Assembly (NCBI GenBank): GCA_964580575.1
Contig: CAZOLJ010000122.1
Span: 1-9,040 of the forward strand
DNA length: 9,040 nucleotides
DNA from: CAVPDE01 sp964580575
Lineage (GTDB): Bacteria; Desulfobacterota; DSM-4660; Desulfatiglandales; HGW-15
Direction of reading: 5' to 3'
In this document: positions 1 to 7,200 of the stretch, one piece after another
Position numbering within the stretch: position 1 is the first letter of the stretch
How the letters are laid out: each line of letters opens with the position of its first letter
Made by a program: the position numbers and the translations under genes
Notes under the pieces: model-generated
Told to the model about the DNA's origin: nothing
What the model saw: the letters and a program-made list of their open reading frames with translations, nothing else
The model's database searches: none

Positions 1-71
1 AGCCGTGCGCGGCCTCGACAACGTCGAAATCAGCCGCGCGGGTTTGGCGTCGGATGGAGTGAGTGTTGGAC
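1..71 (-). other. attC site of the zinc-ribbon cassette, truncated by window edge
   Basis: The R'' core GTCCAAC (minus strand, 71-65) matches the first bases of this cassette (TTGGAC at its start, in the site at 404-410). Further along, arms GCGCGGC and GCCGCGC can pair around a loop. The R' core lies beyond the left edge, so the site is incomplete. The stop codon of the 119-residue gene (32-30) lies inside the site. Confidence 0.8.
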
Positions 72-389
72 GATACCCTTTTCAGAATCTGCAGTTTCCC
101 ACTTTGGGAGCTTGCAGTGAACACATTTCCCGGCGAATCCATTGCGGTACCACCATTTGGCGAAAAACCATTTTCCGCAGCGGGGACATGGCCAGGAGCT
201 AAGTCGCCAACCTGAAACAAAAAATGCAGCCATCCATCCGAGGGCAACGAAATAGATTGGTGTTTCAGATGAGAAGAGAGATTGAAGAGGAATCCCAATG
301 GCGATCACACTAGGAATGTACGTTAACCAGACAATCCAGAATAGCCGCCTTCGCTCTCTGTAATCTTGCCACTGTGCTTCGTATGCCAT
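30..389 (-). CDS. Small two-helix membrane protein with C-terminal zinc ribbon
   Basis: I do not recognise a named family. The 119-residue product begins with a charged stretch (DYRERRR), followed by two hydrophobic segments at about residues 16-36 and 45-62 that should span the membrane. It then has a four-cysteine ribbon, C68-P-R-C71 and C89-V-H-C92, set in a Trp/Lys-rich context (KWFFAKWWYRNGF) and likely to bind zinc. The ribbon follows the second helix directly, so both termini probably face the cytoplasm. The ATG at 389 is chosen over an in-frame GTG at 416, because the GTG lies upstream of the recombination point in the preceding attC and is not part of this cassette. A weak AGAAAAAG precedes the ATG. 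About the last 13 residues (from around residue 107, ending NPRG) are encoded by attC sequence, so that tail is probably not functional protein. It is the last gene in the window in transcription order. Its role is unknown. Confidence 0.75.
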   Translation of the reverse strand: MAYEAQWQDYRERRRLFWIVWLTYIPSVIAIGIPLQSLFSSETPIYFVALGWMAAFFVSGWRLSSWPCPRCGKWFFAKWWYRNGFAGKCVHCKLPKWETADSEKGIVQHSLHPTPNPRG

Positions 390-403
390 GCTATTCTTTT
401 TCT

Positions 404-479
404 GTCCAACGCTCACCTTGACCGTATTTTCAACCCGCGTCCGCGCGGGTTGAAAATACGGTCCGAGGTGTTGTTCGCC
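404..479 (-). other. attC site of the PD-(D/E)XK-like (284 aa) cassette
   Basis: R'' is GGCGAAC (479-473) and R' is GTTGGAC (410-404). CACCT/AGGTG arms pair inside these, with unpaired bases that would be extrahelical. Between them is a perfect 20-bp inverted repeat (420-439 with 444-463) around a 4-base loop, which forms the variable terminal part. Recombination falls at the G^TT of R' (410/409). R'' is the exact complement of the start of its own cassette (TTCGCC at 1362-1357). The stop codon of the gene sits one base before R''. Confidence 0.95.
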
Positions 480-480
480 G

Positions 481-1335
481 TCATTTTCTGGACTTCAATT
501 CGGCCACCGTCACGACCTCCTGAACAAGGTCTTTGTTCTCCTCAAATTCCTTCCCGGTGATGACGACTTTCATGGCGTCCGACCGATGGGGGCCGCACTC
601 GATTCCCTTCTCCTCGAGTTTCGGCATCAGCTTCTCTCGTCCCTCTTCACCGGGTTCAACGTGAAAATGCACGTGTCCGCCCTTTCGGGGATGAAGCCAA
701 AGGAAGTTGGTTCCTGACGTACCAACGGCGACGTGATGTCGGTTGTACTTTACTCGCACGTCTCCGGCGTCTTTGGGCACGAGTGCAACGATGGCATCCA
801 TCAAATCAATCGACTTCTTGCTGCCTCTGGTCTCCCAGTATTTTCGATCCACCTGCTCGCCTGGTTCGTCTTCGGCTTCTTCCATGATGTCAAGCACGCG
901 CACGAAGTTGAGGCACAGTTTGTCCCCCATCAGAAAAGCGTTCAGTTGGATGGCGACAATCGGGATCGCCTTGTTCAGGAGACCGATGACGTTGAAGAAC
1001 CGGTTGGTTATCGCTTCCGCGACGATGACAGCGCGATGCTCGAAGGAGGGAAATCGTCTCCGTTCCACGTCCCAGTATTCAATCGTCCGGATGATGTGGC
1101 TTTCGTCCACAGTGCCAAGCATGATCTCGACCTCGTAGCGCACGTTCTCTTCCGGGTCAGACAACACGAGGTCAATCCTGCCGCCTGTGGGTTGTGGCCG
1201 TTCCCTTTGGATTACGAGTACGTCGCCGAAGCCCAGCAACCCAGGATCTTTACTGATCAGTTCCTGCAACCACTTCTCGTCCTTTTCGGCATCCCGGAGG
1301 GTGATGGGCTTGGCTTTCGCGTACTCGTAGGTCAT
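481..1335 (-). CDS. PD-(D/E)XK-like nuclease-family protein with extra C-terminal domain
   Basis: No named gene is recognised. The 284-residue protein has an N-terminal region (about residues 15-150) with a restriction-endonuclease-like pattern. A helix (WLQELISKDPGLLG) leads to GGRIDL with D55, then a strand RYEVEIM with E68 and E70, then a helix with a conserved-looking HIIRTIEYWDVERR (80-93). The usual E-x-K is E-x-E here, so the catalytic lysine is missing or replaced and activity is uncertain. Residues about 130-165 are acidic and linker-like. Residues about 170-280 form a second alpha/beta unit (VKYNRHHVAV...FLWLHPRKGGHVHFHV) whose pattern recalls DUF5655-type domains. There is no signal peptide or membrane segment, so it is cytoplasmic. 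The ATG at 1335 has AAGGA seven bases upstream, and both lie inside the cassette. The gene fills a 953-bp cassette alone. Possible roles are DNA-end or phage DNA processing, or a nucleic-acid-binding protein that has lost catalysis. The fold call is inference. Confidence 0.72.
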   Translation of the reverse strand: MTYEYAKAKPITLRDAEKDEKWLQELISKDPGLLGFGDVLVIQRERPQPTGGRIDLVLSDPEENVRYEVEIMLGTVDESHIIRTIEYWDVERRRFPSFEHRAVIVAEAITNRFFNVIGLLNKAIPIVAIQLNAFLMGDKLCLNFVRVLDIMEEAEDEPGEQVDRKYWETRGSKKSIDLMDAIVALVPKDAGDVRVKYNRHHVAVGTSGTNFLWLHPRKGGHVHFHVEPGEEGREKLMPKLEEKGIECGPHRSDAMKVVITGKEFEENKDLVQEVVTVAELKSRK

Positions 1336-1342
1336 GTCAGTT

Positions 1343-1347
1343 TCCTT
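1343..1347 (-). promoter_or_regulatory. Ribosome binding site of the 284 aa gene
   Basis: AAGGA lies seven bases before the ATG at 1335 and just inside the cassette, downstream of the recombination point at 1363/1362. The gene therefore carries its own translation start signal when the cassette moves. Confidence 0.7.
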
Positions 1348-1356
1348 TCTTCATCC

Positions 1357-1419
1357 GGCGAACGTCAGTGCTGAGGATCGGCGAGCTTGCGAACCGTATC
1401 CTCCGGCACATGGTTCGGC
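1357..1419 (-). other. attC site of the glycosyltransferase cassette
   Basis: This site is hidden inside the 3' end of the glycosyltransferase gene. R'' is GCCGAAC (1419-1413) and R' is GTTCGCC (1363-1357). Inner arms GTGC-cg-GAGGAT and ATCCTC-a-GCAC pair with two bases unpaired on one side and one on the other, as expected of extrahelical bases. R'' is the exact complement of this cassette's first bases (TTCGGC at 2168-2163). The R' core CGC departs from the GTTRRRY consensus, because the bases after G come from the next cassette. Confidence 0.88.
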
Positions 1420-2150
1420 TCGCCTTCCCTGCCTTCCCGTAAATCGTAGTAGAAGTGATTGGCGGCATCCTGGTCACGTCCCGAAAGAATACGGGACACA
1501 AGTCGACGGTTCTTAAGCAGATACCAGTCTCCAAAATAGTCGAACTTCCGGCAAGATGTCACAATATGGGCACGCATGATGGAACCGTAGCGAAGTCCCA
1601 GGGAGCGACCATCTGCCCGCAACCGCTTTGCGAAGTCTACATCCTCTGCGCTAACCAATTCCTCATTGAACCCATGAATGGCGTCGAATGCTTGCCGACG
1701 CATCCAGAACACTCCCGCCCAAGTACGTTCCAGAAGGAGTCTTGGAGCAAAGGTCAGGGTGCTGAAAACAATGCCGACGGACATCCGTTCCGGCATGATT
1801 CGAACGCCTCCGCCAACATACTTGCCCGTCGCGAGTCGTCGGGACACCTCGTGCAGCATGTTGGCCGACATCCAAATGTCCGCGTCGATTGTGACAACGA
1901 TGTCGCCCTGGGTTGACCTGATTCCAGTATTTCGAATTCTTGCCAGATTCCTTGCGGGCTCCTCAATAACCTTTGCTCCGTAATCTCGTGCGATGGACTC
2001 CGTTCGATCCGTACAACGGTTCAGCACGACGACGACCTCGACTGTCGCTGGGCCTTTCCGTTCCGCGTCCCGCACCGACTCCAGGCAACGGGGCAAGTAG
2101 GCCTCCTCGTTGTGCGCCGGAATAATGACCGAGGTCTTCTCCGTCTTCAT
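1365..2150 (-). CDS. Family 2 glycosyltransferase (GT-A fold)
   Basis: The 261-residue enzyme should transfer a sugar from a nucleotide-sugar donor to an unknown acceptor. The GT2 signature is clear. The N-terminal strand is TSVIIPAHNEEAYLPRCLESV (6-26). NLARIRNTG (68-76) and the metal-binding DAD at 89-91 (VVTIDADIW) follow. GGGVRI is near 113-118, and FNEELVSAEDVDFAKRL (161-177) holds the likely base in the ED motif (E169, D170). There are no membrane helices and no signal peptide, so it is a soluble or membrane-associated cytoplasmic enzyme. The ATG at 2150 is preferred over an in-frame ATG at 2195, which lies inside the preceding attC upstream of the recombination point; the conserved GT strand starts a few residues after the chosen Met. 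The stop lies inside its own attC, so about the last 18 residues are attC-encoded. Donor and acceptor cannot be told. A role in surface glycan modification is possible but not shown by its neighbours. Confidence 0.9.
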   Translation of the reverse strand: MKTEKTSVIIPAHNEEAYLPRCLESVRDAERKGPATVEVVVVLNRCTDRTESIARDYGAKVIEEPARNLARIRNTGIRSTQGDIVVTIDADIWMSANMLHEVSRRLATGKYVGGGVRIMPERMSVGIVFSTLTFAPRLLLERTWAGVFWMRRQAFDAIHGFNEELVSAEDVDFAKRLRADGRSLGLRYGSIMRAHIVTSCRKFDYFGDWYLLKNRRLVSRILSGRDQDAANHFYYDLREGREGEPNHVPEDTVRKLADPQH

Positions 2151-2161
2151 GTTGCTCTCAT
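2147..2161 (-). promoter_or_regulatory. Possible four-codon leader ORF overlapping the glycosyltransferase start
   Basis: A minus-strand ATG at 2161 opens a four-codon frame whose TGA overlaps the glycosyltransferase ATG in an ATGA junction. It lies just inside the cassette start. The gene has no strong Shine-Dalgarno sequence of its own, so translation could be coupled through this mini-frame. Such a short frame can easily occur by chance. Confidence 0.25.
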
Positions 2162-2162
2162 G

Positions 2163-2229
2163 GCCGAACGCAGAGCTAACCGGGCTGCGCGGCATTTTGC
2201 GCAGCTCCGGTTGAGCGCTGGGGTTGGGC
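2163..2229 (-). other. attC site of the aquaporin cassette
   Basis: R'' is GCCCAAC (2229-2223) and R' is GTTCGGC (2169-2163). The arms AACCGG-a-GCTGCGC and GCGCAGC-CCGGTT pair with one extrahelical A, around a loop AAAATGCC. R'' is the exact complement of the aquaporin cassette's first bases (TTGGGC at 2969-2964). It lies ten bases after the aqpZ stop codon. Confidence 0.95.
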
Positions 2230-2239
2230 TTTTCTCCAA

Positions 2240-2929
2240 TTAGTTTTTTTCGCTACCGATGAAGCGATAGATTACAGCGCCGAGCATACCGCCAGTGATC
2301 GGAGCCACCCAGAAAAGCCAAAGCTGGGAAAGTGCCCAATCACCTACAAAAACTGCAACACCCATACTGCGTGCAGGATTCACCGAGGTGTTTGTAACCG
2401 GGATGCTAATCAAATGGATGAGGGTCAGGCACAAGCCAATTGCAATCGGCGCGAAACCTTGTGGTGCCCGCTTGTCGGTCGCGCCGAGAATGACAAGAAG
2501 AAACATCATGGTCATGACCACTTCCGTGATCAGGGCGGCCAGCAAGCTATACCCTCCCGGCGAATGAGTGCCGTAGCCGTTTGAAGCAAACCCGGCTGAG
2601 AGATCAAAGCCCGCCTTACCGGTAGCAATGAGATACAGAACGCCACCTGCTGCAATACCGCCCAAGACCTGCGCAACAATGTAGGGCAGCAGCTCTTTTG
2701 CTGGGAAACGCCCGCTGGCCCAGAGACCAAACGACACTGCCGGGTTGAGGTGACAACCGGATATGTGCCCGATGGCGAAGGCCATCGTGAGGACGGTCAG
2801 TCCAAATGCCAGTGATACCCCAAGCAGCCCGATGCCGACATCTGGGAAAGCGGCGGCTATAACCGCACTACCGCAACCGCCGAGAACCAACCAGAAGGTA
2901 CCAAAAAACTCTGCGCTATACTTGTTCAT
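2240..2929 (-). CDS. aqpZ: Aquaporin Z water channel
   Basis: The 229-residue inner-membrane protein of the MIP family forms a channel for rapid water flow. Both NPA boxes are present: N62-P-A in GHISGCHLNPAVSFG and N184-P-A-R in TSVNPARSMG. The selectivity filter matches water-specific AqpZ (F42, H172, T181, R187), not a glycerol facilitator. Six hydrophobic segments and full length agree with E. coli AqpZ (about 231 residues), and long stretches such as FGLTVLTMAFA and GFAPIAIGL match it as I remember that sequence. The ATG at 2929 has a strong GGAGGAG six bases upstream, inside the cassette. The gene occupies an 801-bp cassette with no companion. A housekeeping-type channel as a cassette suggests a role in osmotic response, but a second chromosomal copy cannot be checked here. 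No own promoter is obvious in the 34-bp leader, so expression may depend on upstream transcription. Confidence 0.96.
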   Translation of the reverse strand: MNKYSAEFFGTFWLVLGGCGSAVIAAAFPDVGIGLLGVSLAFGLTVLTMAFAIGHISGCHLNPAVSFGLWASGRFPAKELLPYIVAQVLGGIAAGGVLYLIATGKAGFDLSAGFASNGYGTHSPGGYSLLAALITEVVMTMMFLLVILGATDKRAPQGFAPIAIGLCLTLIHLISIPVTNTSVNPARSMGVAVFVGDWALSQLWLFWVAPITGGMLGAVIYRFIGSEKN

Positions 2930-2935
2930 ACAGTT

Positions 2936-2942
2936 CTCCTCC
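2936..2942 (-). promoter_or_regulatory. Strong ribosome binding site of aqpZ
   Basis: GGAGGAG with a six-base gap to the ATG is the strongest translation signal in the window. It lies wholly inside the cassette. Confidence 0.85.
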
Positions 2943-2963
2943 TCTCTATTTGTTGATTATGCT

Positions 2964-3031
2964 GCCCAACGCTCGCTTCACCTGGAGGCGAGCGCCGTTT
3001 CTCGCCGATCAGGTGCAAGCGGTTGTTCGCC
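2964..3031 (-). other. attC site of the HsdR-N/DUF5655 cassette
   Basis: R'' is GGCGAAC (3031-3025) and R' is GTTGGGC (2970-2964). The arms CGCTT-g-CACCTG and CAGGTG-AAGCG pair with one extrahelical G, and an inner GGCGAG/CTCGCC pair closes the terminal loop. R'' is the exact complement of its cassette's first bases (TTCGCC at 4182-4177). Confidence 0.96.
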
Positions 3032-3043
3032 ATTTAGGTGATC

Positions 3044-4165
3044 TCACTTTTTGGTAGCCATCTCAAAGGACTTTCGTACCAATACCCCTGCGTCGCGCAA
3101 GCGATCCAGACTGTTAACTGCAAGCTCGACATCACCGACACCCCAATGACCTATCTTCGAAACATCTCTGGCAAACGAAATTGAGGAATCAAGCGCCTTT
3201 GGGTCGGTCTTCACCCAAACCCGAAGGCCTCCCTGTTGTAAGTGCGCACAGCAGAATATGGCTTTTTCCAGGGACCAACTGACGTATTTGGCCTTGTAGG
3301 AGCGAGTGACTCTTCCAGGTGCAAGGTCTTGGCAAAATCTATCCAGACCCCGGTAGAGTTCAACAACCTCGTTCGGCTTGCCTTCGGTATGATGTACTTC
3401 TAAATATTCGGCAGACGGACGCTCCGAGCCTACCCGTCTCGGTCTTTGGGAGTCCGTGGCTTTTAACTGCGCTGGAGGCGGTTGCTTCCCGGTATCCCAT
3501 ATGCGCCGAAGCGCATCTTCGATCTGGGATGGTGTCACTGTGGTATCAGCCATTGTCTTCCGGATCAGGCGAATGAATGAAGAAGGTGTCTCGATAAAAA
3601 GGGCATCCAGTGCTTTCCGGACTTTTCCAGTTGTGAAGATTTCGGTTCCCAATTGATCCAATCGTCCTTCAGCCATGGAGTCGCGGGAGAGTCGGTTGAA
3701 TTGTTTGGCGAGTTCCTCGACTGTCAACCCGCCCGTATCCCTTGGGTCGATACTGACCTCAAATAGGAGTTTATCCGGCGCGCTTGCCTTTTCCGAAGCC
3801 TTATAGACCTTGTATCTGACGCCATTGGTCAGGACGCACCACTCTATCCCGTCGTTGGCCGCATAGCCGACGACCTGCGTGATCGACTTGACGTCATCGA
3901 GTGGGTCGCCGAGTTGTTTGGCTTCAAGATGGAGGACAACCTTTCGATTCACCTTCATTGCGCAGTCCACTGACTTGCCGTCGACTGTAGGATGTTCAAG
4001 CTCGACCTCATCCGGGTCACGTACATCCCATCCAAGGGCCGCCAAAAGCGGGTCAATGAAGATCGTGCGGGTTGGGTACTCTTTGAGGCCATCCTTGCGG
4101 TGCCGGTCGAGCTGAACCCGCAGACTTTCAAGGCACTTCACGATGTCTTTCATTTCTGTCACCAT
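3044..4165 (-). CDS. HsdR-N-like PD-(D/E)XK nuclease domain fused to DUF5655-like domain
   Basis: The 373-residue soluble protein begins with the N-terminal nuclease domain seen in type I restriction subunit HsdR (about residues 5-160). After TRTIFIDPLLAALGWDV come D67 (VDCAM), E81-A-K83 (LHLEAKQL) and Q97-x3-Y101 (ITQVVGYAAN), which together give a complete PD-(D/E)XK plus QxxxY set. The strand WCVLTNGVRYKVY follows. Residues about 160-235 are helical and linker-like. Residues about 255-370 fit a DUF5655-type domain (ELYRGLDRFCQDL, KYVSWSLEKAIFCCAHL, FARDVSKIGHWGVGDVELAV). No helicase motor or methylase/specificity subunit is present or adjacent, so this is not a type I R-M system. It may be a stand-alone DNA nuclease or a defence or repair factor. 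The ATG at 4165 is used, but AAGGA abuts it directly; the in-frame ATG at 4153 has better spacing and could be the true start. Catalytic residues are seen; function is inferred. Confidence 0.85.
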   Translation of the reverse strand: MVTEMKDIVKCLESLRVQLDRHRKDGLKEYPTRTIFIDPLLAALGWDVRDPDEVELEHPTVDGKSVDCAMKVNRKVVLHLEAKQLGDPLDDVKSITQVVGYAANDGIEWCVLTNGVRYKVYKASEKASAPDKLLFEVSIDPRDTGGLTVEELAKQFNRLSRDSMAEGRLDQLGTEIFTTGKVRKALDALFIETPSSFIRLIRKTMADTTVTPSQIEDALRRIWDTGKQPPPAQLKATDSQRPRRVGSERPSAEYLEVHHTEGKPNEVVELYRGLDRFCQDLAPGRVTRSYKAKYVSWSLEKAIFCCAHLQQGGLRVWVKTDPKALDSSISFARDVSKIGHWGVGDVELAVNSLDRLRDAGVLVRKSFEMATKK

Positions 4166-4176
4166 TCCTTTTCACT

Positions 4177-4238
4177 GGCGAACGGGCTGCTCAGGGGCGG
4201 CGGGCTTTTTGCCGTCCCCTGGAGCAGCAAGGTTATAT
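4177..4238 (-). other. attC site of the large NTPase cassette
   Basis: R'' is ATATAAC (4238-4232) and R' is GTTCGCC (4183-4177). The arms GCTGCT-c-CAGGGG and CCCCTG-AGCAGC pair with one extrahelical C, and an inner CGG/CCG pair closes the loop. R'' is the exact complement of the first bases of the 4.8-kb cassette (TTATAT at 8997-8992), which ties the two ends of that very long cassette together. The 58 bases between the site and the NTPase stop codon hold nothing else I can identify. Confidence 0.94.
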
Positions 4239-4296
4239 GATTTCGAGTTATTTTTTTGGTTCCTTCAGCCCCAGGCTTCCAATTTGTAGCCGACCT

Positions 4297-7200
4297 TTAT
4301 TGTTCGATTTCTTTGGTCAATTCGATAGTTCTGCCAACACGGTTTTCGAAAAGCAGATCCCATATATCTATGCATCGGTTAGCAATTTGTTGGTTGCAAT
4401 CACCTTGGGCCTGTTCGTAAAGGCGCAATAAAATAGACGCTATTTCCGACGCCATGTGAGGATAACGTGAACCAGCATCACGGGTTTTTTCTTGAAGGGT
4501 CGTGGAAAACGCCTCACAGACAGCAAAGATTGCGTCTGCGGCAGAAATGAGGCTTCCGGCAAGATCTCTCAGGGACCAGACAAAATGGTCAGGGTCATCC
4601 GCGAAAGCCTGTGACTTGATATAGTCTTTTACAAATGCCGCATATTCCGTATCGGTGATTAGATACTGGTTTCTGAATATGCCGCGTAACTCGTCCCGAA
4701 CCTCTTTTTCTGCATCGTTCATGAATTGAAGCAAGAGATCCCGACACTGGTGGGAATATTTTTTGTCATGCAGCAATTGTGCGGCTACATCGGCTACGCC
4801 CTTTCGCTGCGGCACTGTCCCCTGGCGGCATTGGTTAAACTCATTTTCAAAAAAGCCGTGAAACAGCCACCGGGCCGTGACCTGCCTTGCGCCTTGCGGG
4901 GCAACGTCATCTAAGGGAGAAAGAACCATTTGTTGAATAATGGGGCCAACCTGATCAATATAGCCTGGAACAGTATAATTGAAGAAACGCAAAACCCGTG
5001 GAGATGCAGCGACTCGCAGATCATCTTTACATGCCTTGCAAAACCATGAAACCGCCAAGTCTTTATCAATATTCAGGACAGGTTCAATGGCCTCAATGGC
5101 CGCCATGCGTACCGCCGGGTGAGGATCCTGGATAAGGGACTCAATTCCGGGCCTGACCAGCTTTAGGCGGTCTTTACGCTCCCAAAGCAGTTGTCCGATC
5201 GCGCCGGCGGCCACACCCCGGACACAGTTGATGGTATTCTGAAAAAGAATTTCAACCGTGGCCTCGTCACTGTTCTTGTCACAATGGAGATTCAACTTTC
5301 CTGCTTCCAGGTCCGGATGTGAGCCGGCGTAATGAACCAGCCTGGCAATGGTTTTGTTCGACCAGTTTTCATCGGGCCTTTCCGCGACAAGGCGGCAGAA
5401 CGCCATGGCGGTTTCCCGGTCGTCACCGGCCTTGTATTTCTCAAGCACGGCCTCAACAGTATCAATACGGGCCGGATACCAGAATGCCTTTTCAGCTTCA
5501 GGAACTTCTTCTCCTGGCTGTTTTTTCCCGAAACCGTCAAGGATCGCGGAGACATATCTCGAATGAACATTATCCGGGAACTGCAACGCAAGCCGGCCGA
5601 AGCGTTCCGGACAGCGCTTGGCGATCCGGACAAGGCTTGACGCAAATTGATTGATGGAAGTTGTCATCACATGATCCGAATCAACCTCTATCCATTTCCC
5701 ATGATCAGATTCAGTAACTTTCTCGCTGGTAACAATCTCAAGCCAGGCCCTGTCGCTGATTTTTTCGAGATTCGGATCGAGTTTGGAGCCGACCCAGCCA
5801 CCGGAGCCTGTGCCGCCTCTGAGAAAGCGCTCTTTGGGATAGTTCGCAAATTTCCGTTCCAAGGATCTGATCAATGCAGCCGTTTCCGGACGAATTTTTT
5901 TGGCATCAAGCGCCGGCAGCAGAAAATACTGGTCCTTGCCCCAGTAATGGCCGAAGTAGCCCTTACGCCAGCCTTTCAGGTAATACTCGGCATTCTGTTT
6001 TTCTTCCGGGGCATGGTAATGGGTAATGGTTTCTTCAAGCCGTAGAAACAATTTTTCCGAACAGTGTGGAGATAGGGCCTTGACAAGTCGCACTGCGGGC
6101 ATCCACTCAGGTTCATTATAGCCGCAACCGAGCCGAAACCGGTCAGGAGCTTCAAGCAGCCAGGAGACGCCTGCATCCGCATGGCTTGCGGGTAGGTGCG
6201 AGTAGGCGTCGATGATGATTTCCTGAACCACGGGGGAAATGCTGTTTTCCAAAGGGTGGGTCCGCGCTGTCAGTTCATCGGGCTCTTCTGCAGCCAGAAT
6301 CTGGCCCGCCAGGATGAGCAGTTCCACCACCCCTCGGGCTATATCCGTTTCGTGTCGGGGAAACCGTATGTCCATCCACCTTTGCAGCCTTGGGTCGTAA
6401 TGATCGGCCTGAATGCTTGTCAATCTCCCCACATGGGGCATCAGAAGGTCCCAGGTCCGGGCTGGATACTTTTCCACCGCGTCATGCAACGCACTACGAT
6501 CCTGGTCGTACCATCGCTCCATCCGGCTTTTTCTGCGTGCTGATGTCTCTTTATCGTCAATATTCCAGGTGGAAAGCACCGCCTCGATCAATCGAACCGC
6601 GCGGAGGGGATACCTGGCGCACAGGGTTTTCCAGTCTACAAAATCTTTCACATAGCCGAGCCCGGCCAGTTGCAACCGCAGCTCGAACATCTTTTCGGAA
6701 TCATGGGCCTCCCTCCAGCAAATTGCATTCAAGATGCGGGCAGGCCAGTCGTCGCCTTTGCCAACAAACGGCGCAAGAATCTCTGTTACCGGGTCAGGGA
6801 TATGCTCGGCAACAGTGCGAAGCAGCCACAAGGCCCGGTTGACTTCCTGCTCATCTTCCGATTCTATCCATTTTGAGATGTCCCCGGCATTTAGAAGATA
6901 GGATACCCACGGATGGTGCCCCAAAAATACGGTTTCCTGAACATGGTTCCGCCAATAAGGCTCATCGAGCAACCTCAAAAAATATTTGCCAATATCGTCG
7001 GCGATCTCATCGAGTTGACCGATCAACTCAAGGATGAGGTGTTTTAGGTGAAAACGCACTTCCGTTGATTCAAGGAGTTCCCGGGCCGTGTTGAAAAAAT
7101 CAGCCGGCGATTCTTCAGACAGCATGGCAAGTACCTGGCGCAGTTGCTCGCGCCGGAACAGAGACTGATTTTCCTTTGGCCCCAGCCATTTGATCACGGA

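Noticed and set aside
420..463. Intrinsic transcription terminator at the perfect hairpin
   Set aside because: No T-tract follows the stem on either strand, and the position and outer cores fit an attC site.
733..1374. A 213-codon open frame on the plus strand opposite the 284-residue gene
   Set aside because: It is antisense to a gene with a good ribosome site and recognisable domain pattern, shows no recognisable motif, and runs against the array orientation.
3044..4165. Remnant of a type I restriction-modification operon
   Set aside because: The protein has its own complete C-terminal domain, its cassette ends are intact on both sides, and there is no trace of hsdM, hsdS or the HsdR motor.
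4239..4296. Terminator or small gene after the NTPase stop codon
   Set aside because: Only a four-base-pair hairpin (AGCC/GGCT) and an A-run not adjacent to it are visible; no credible frame.
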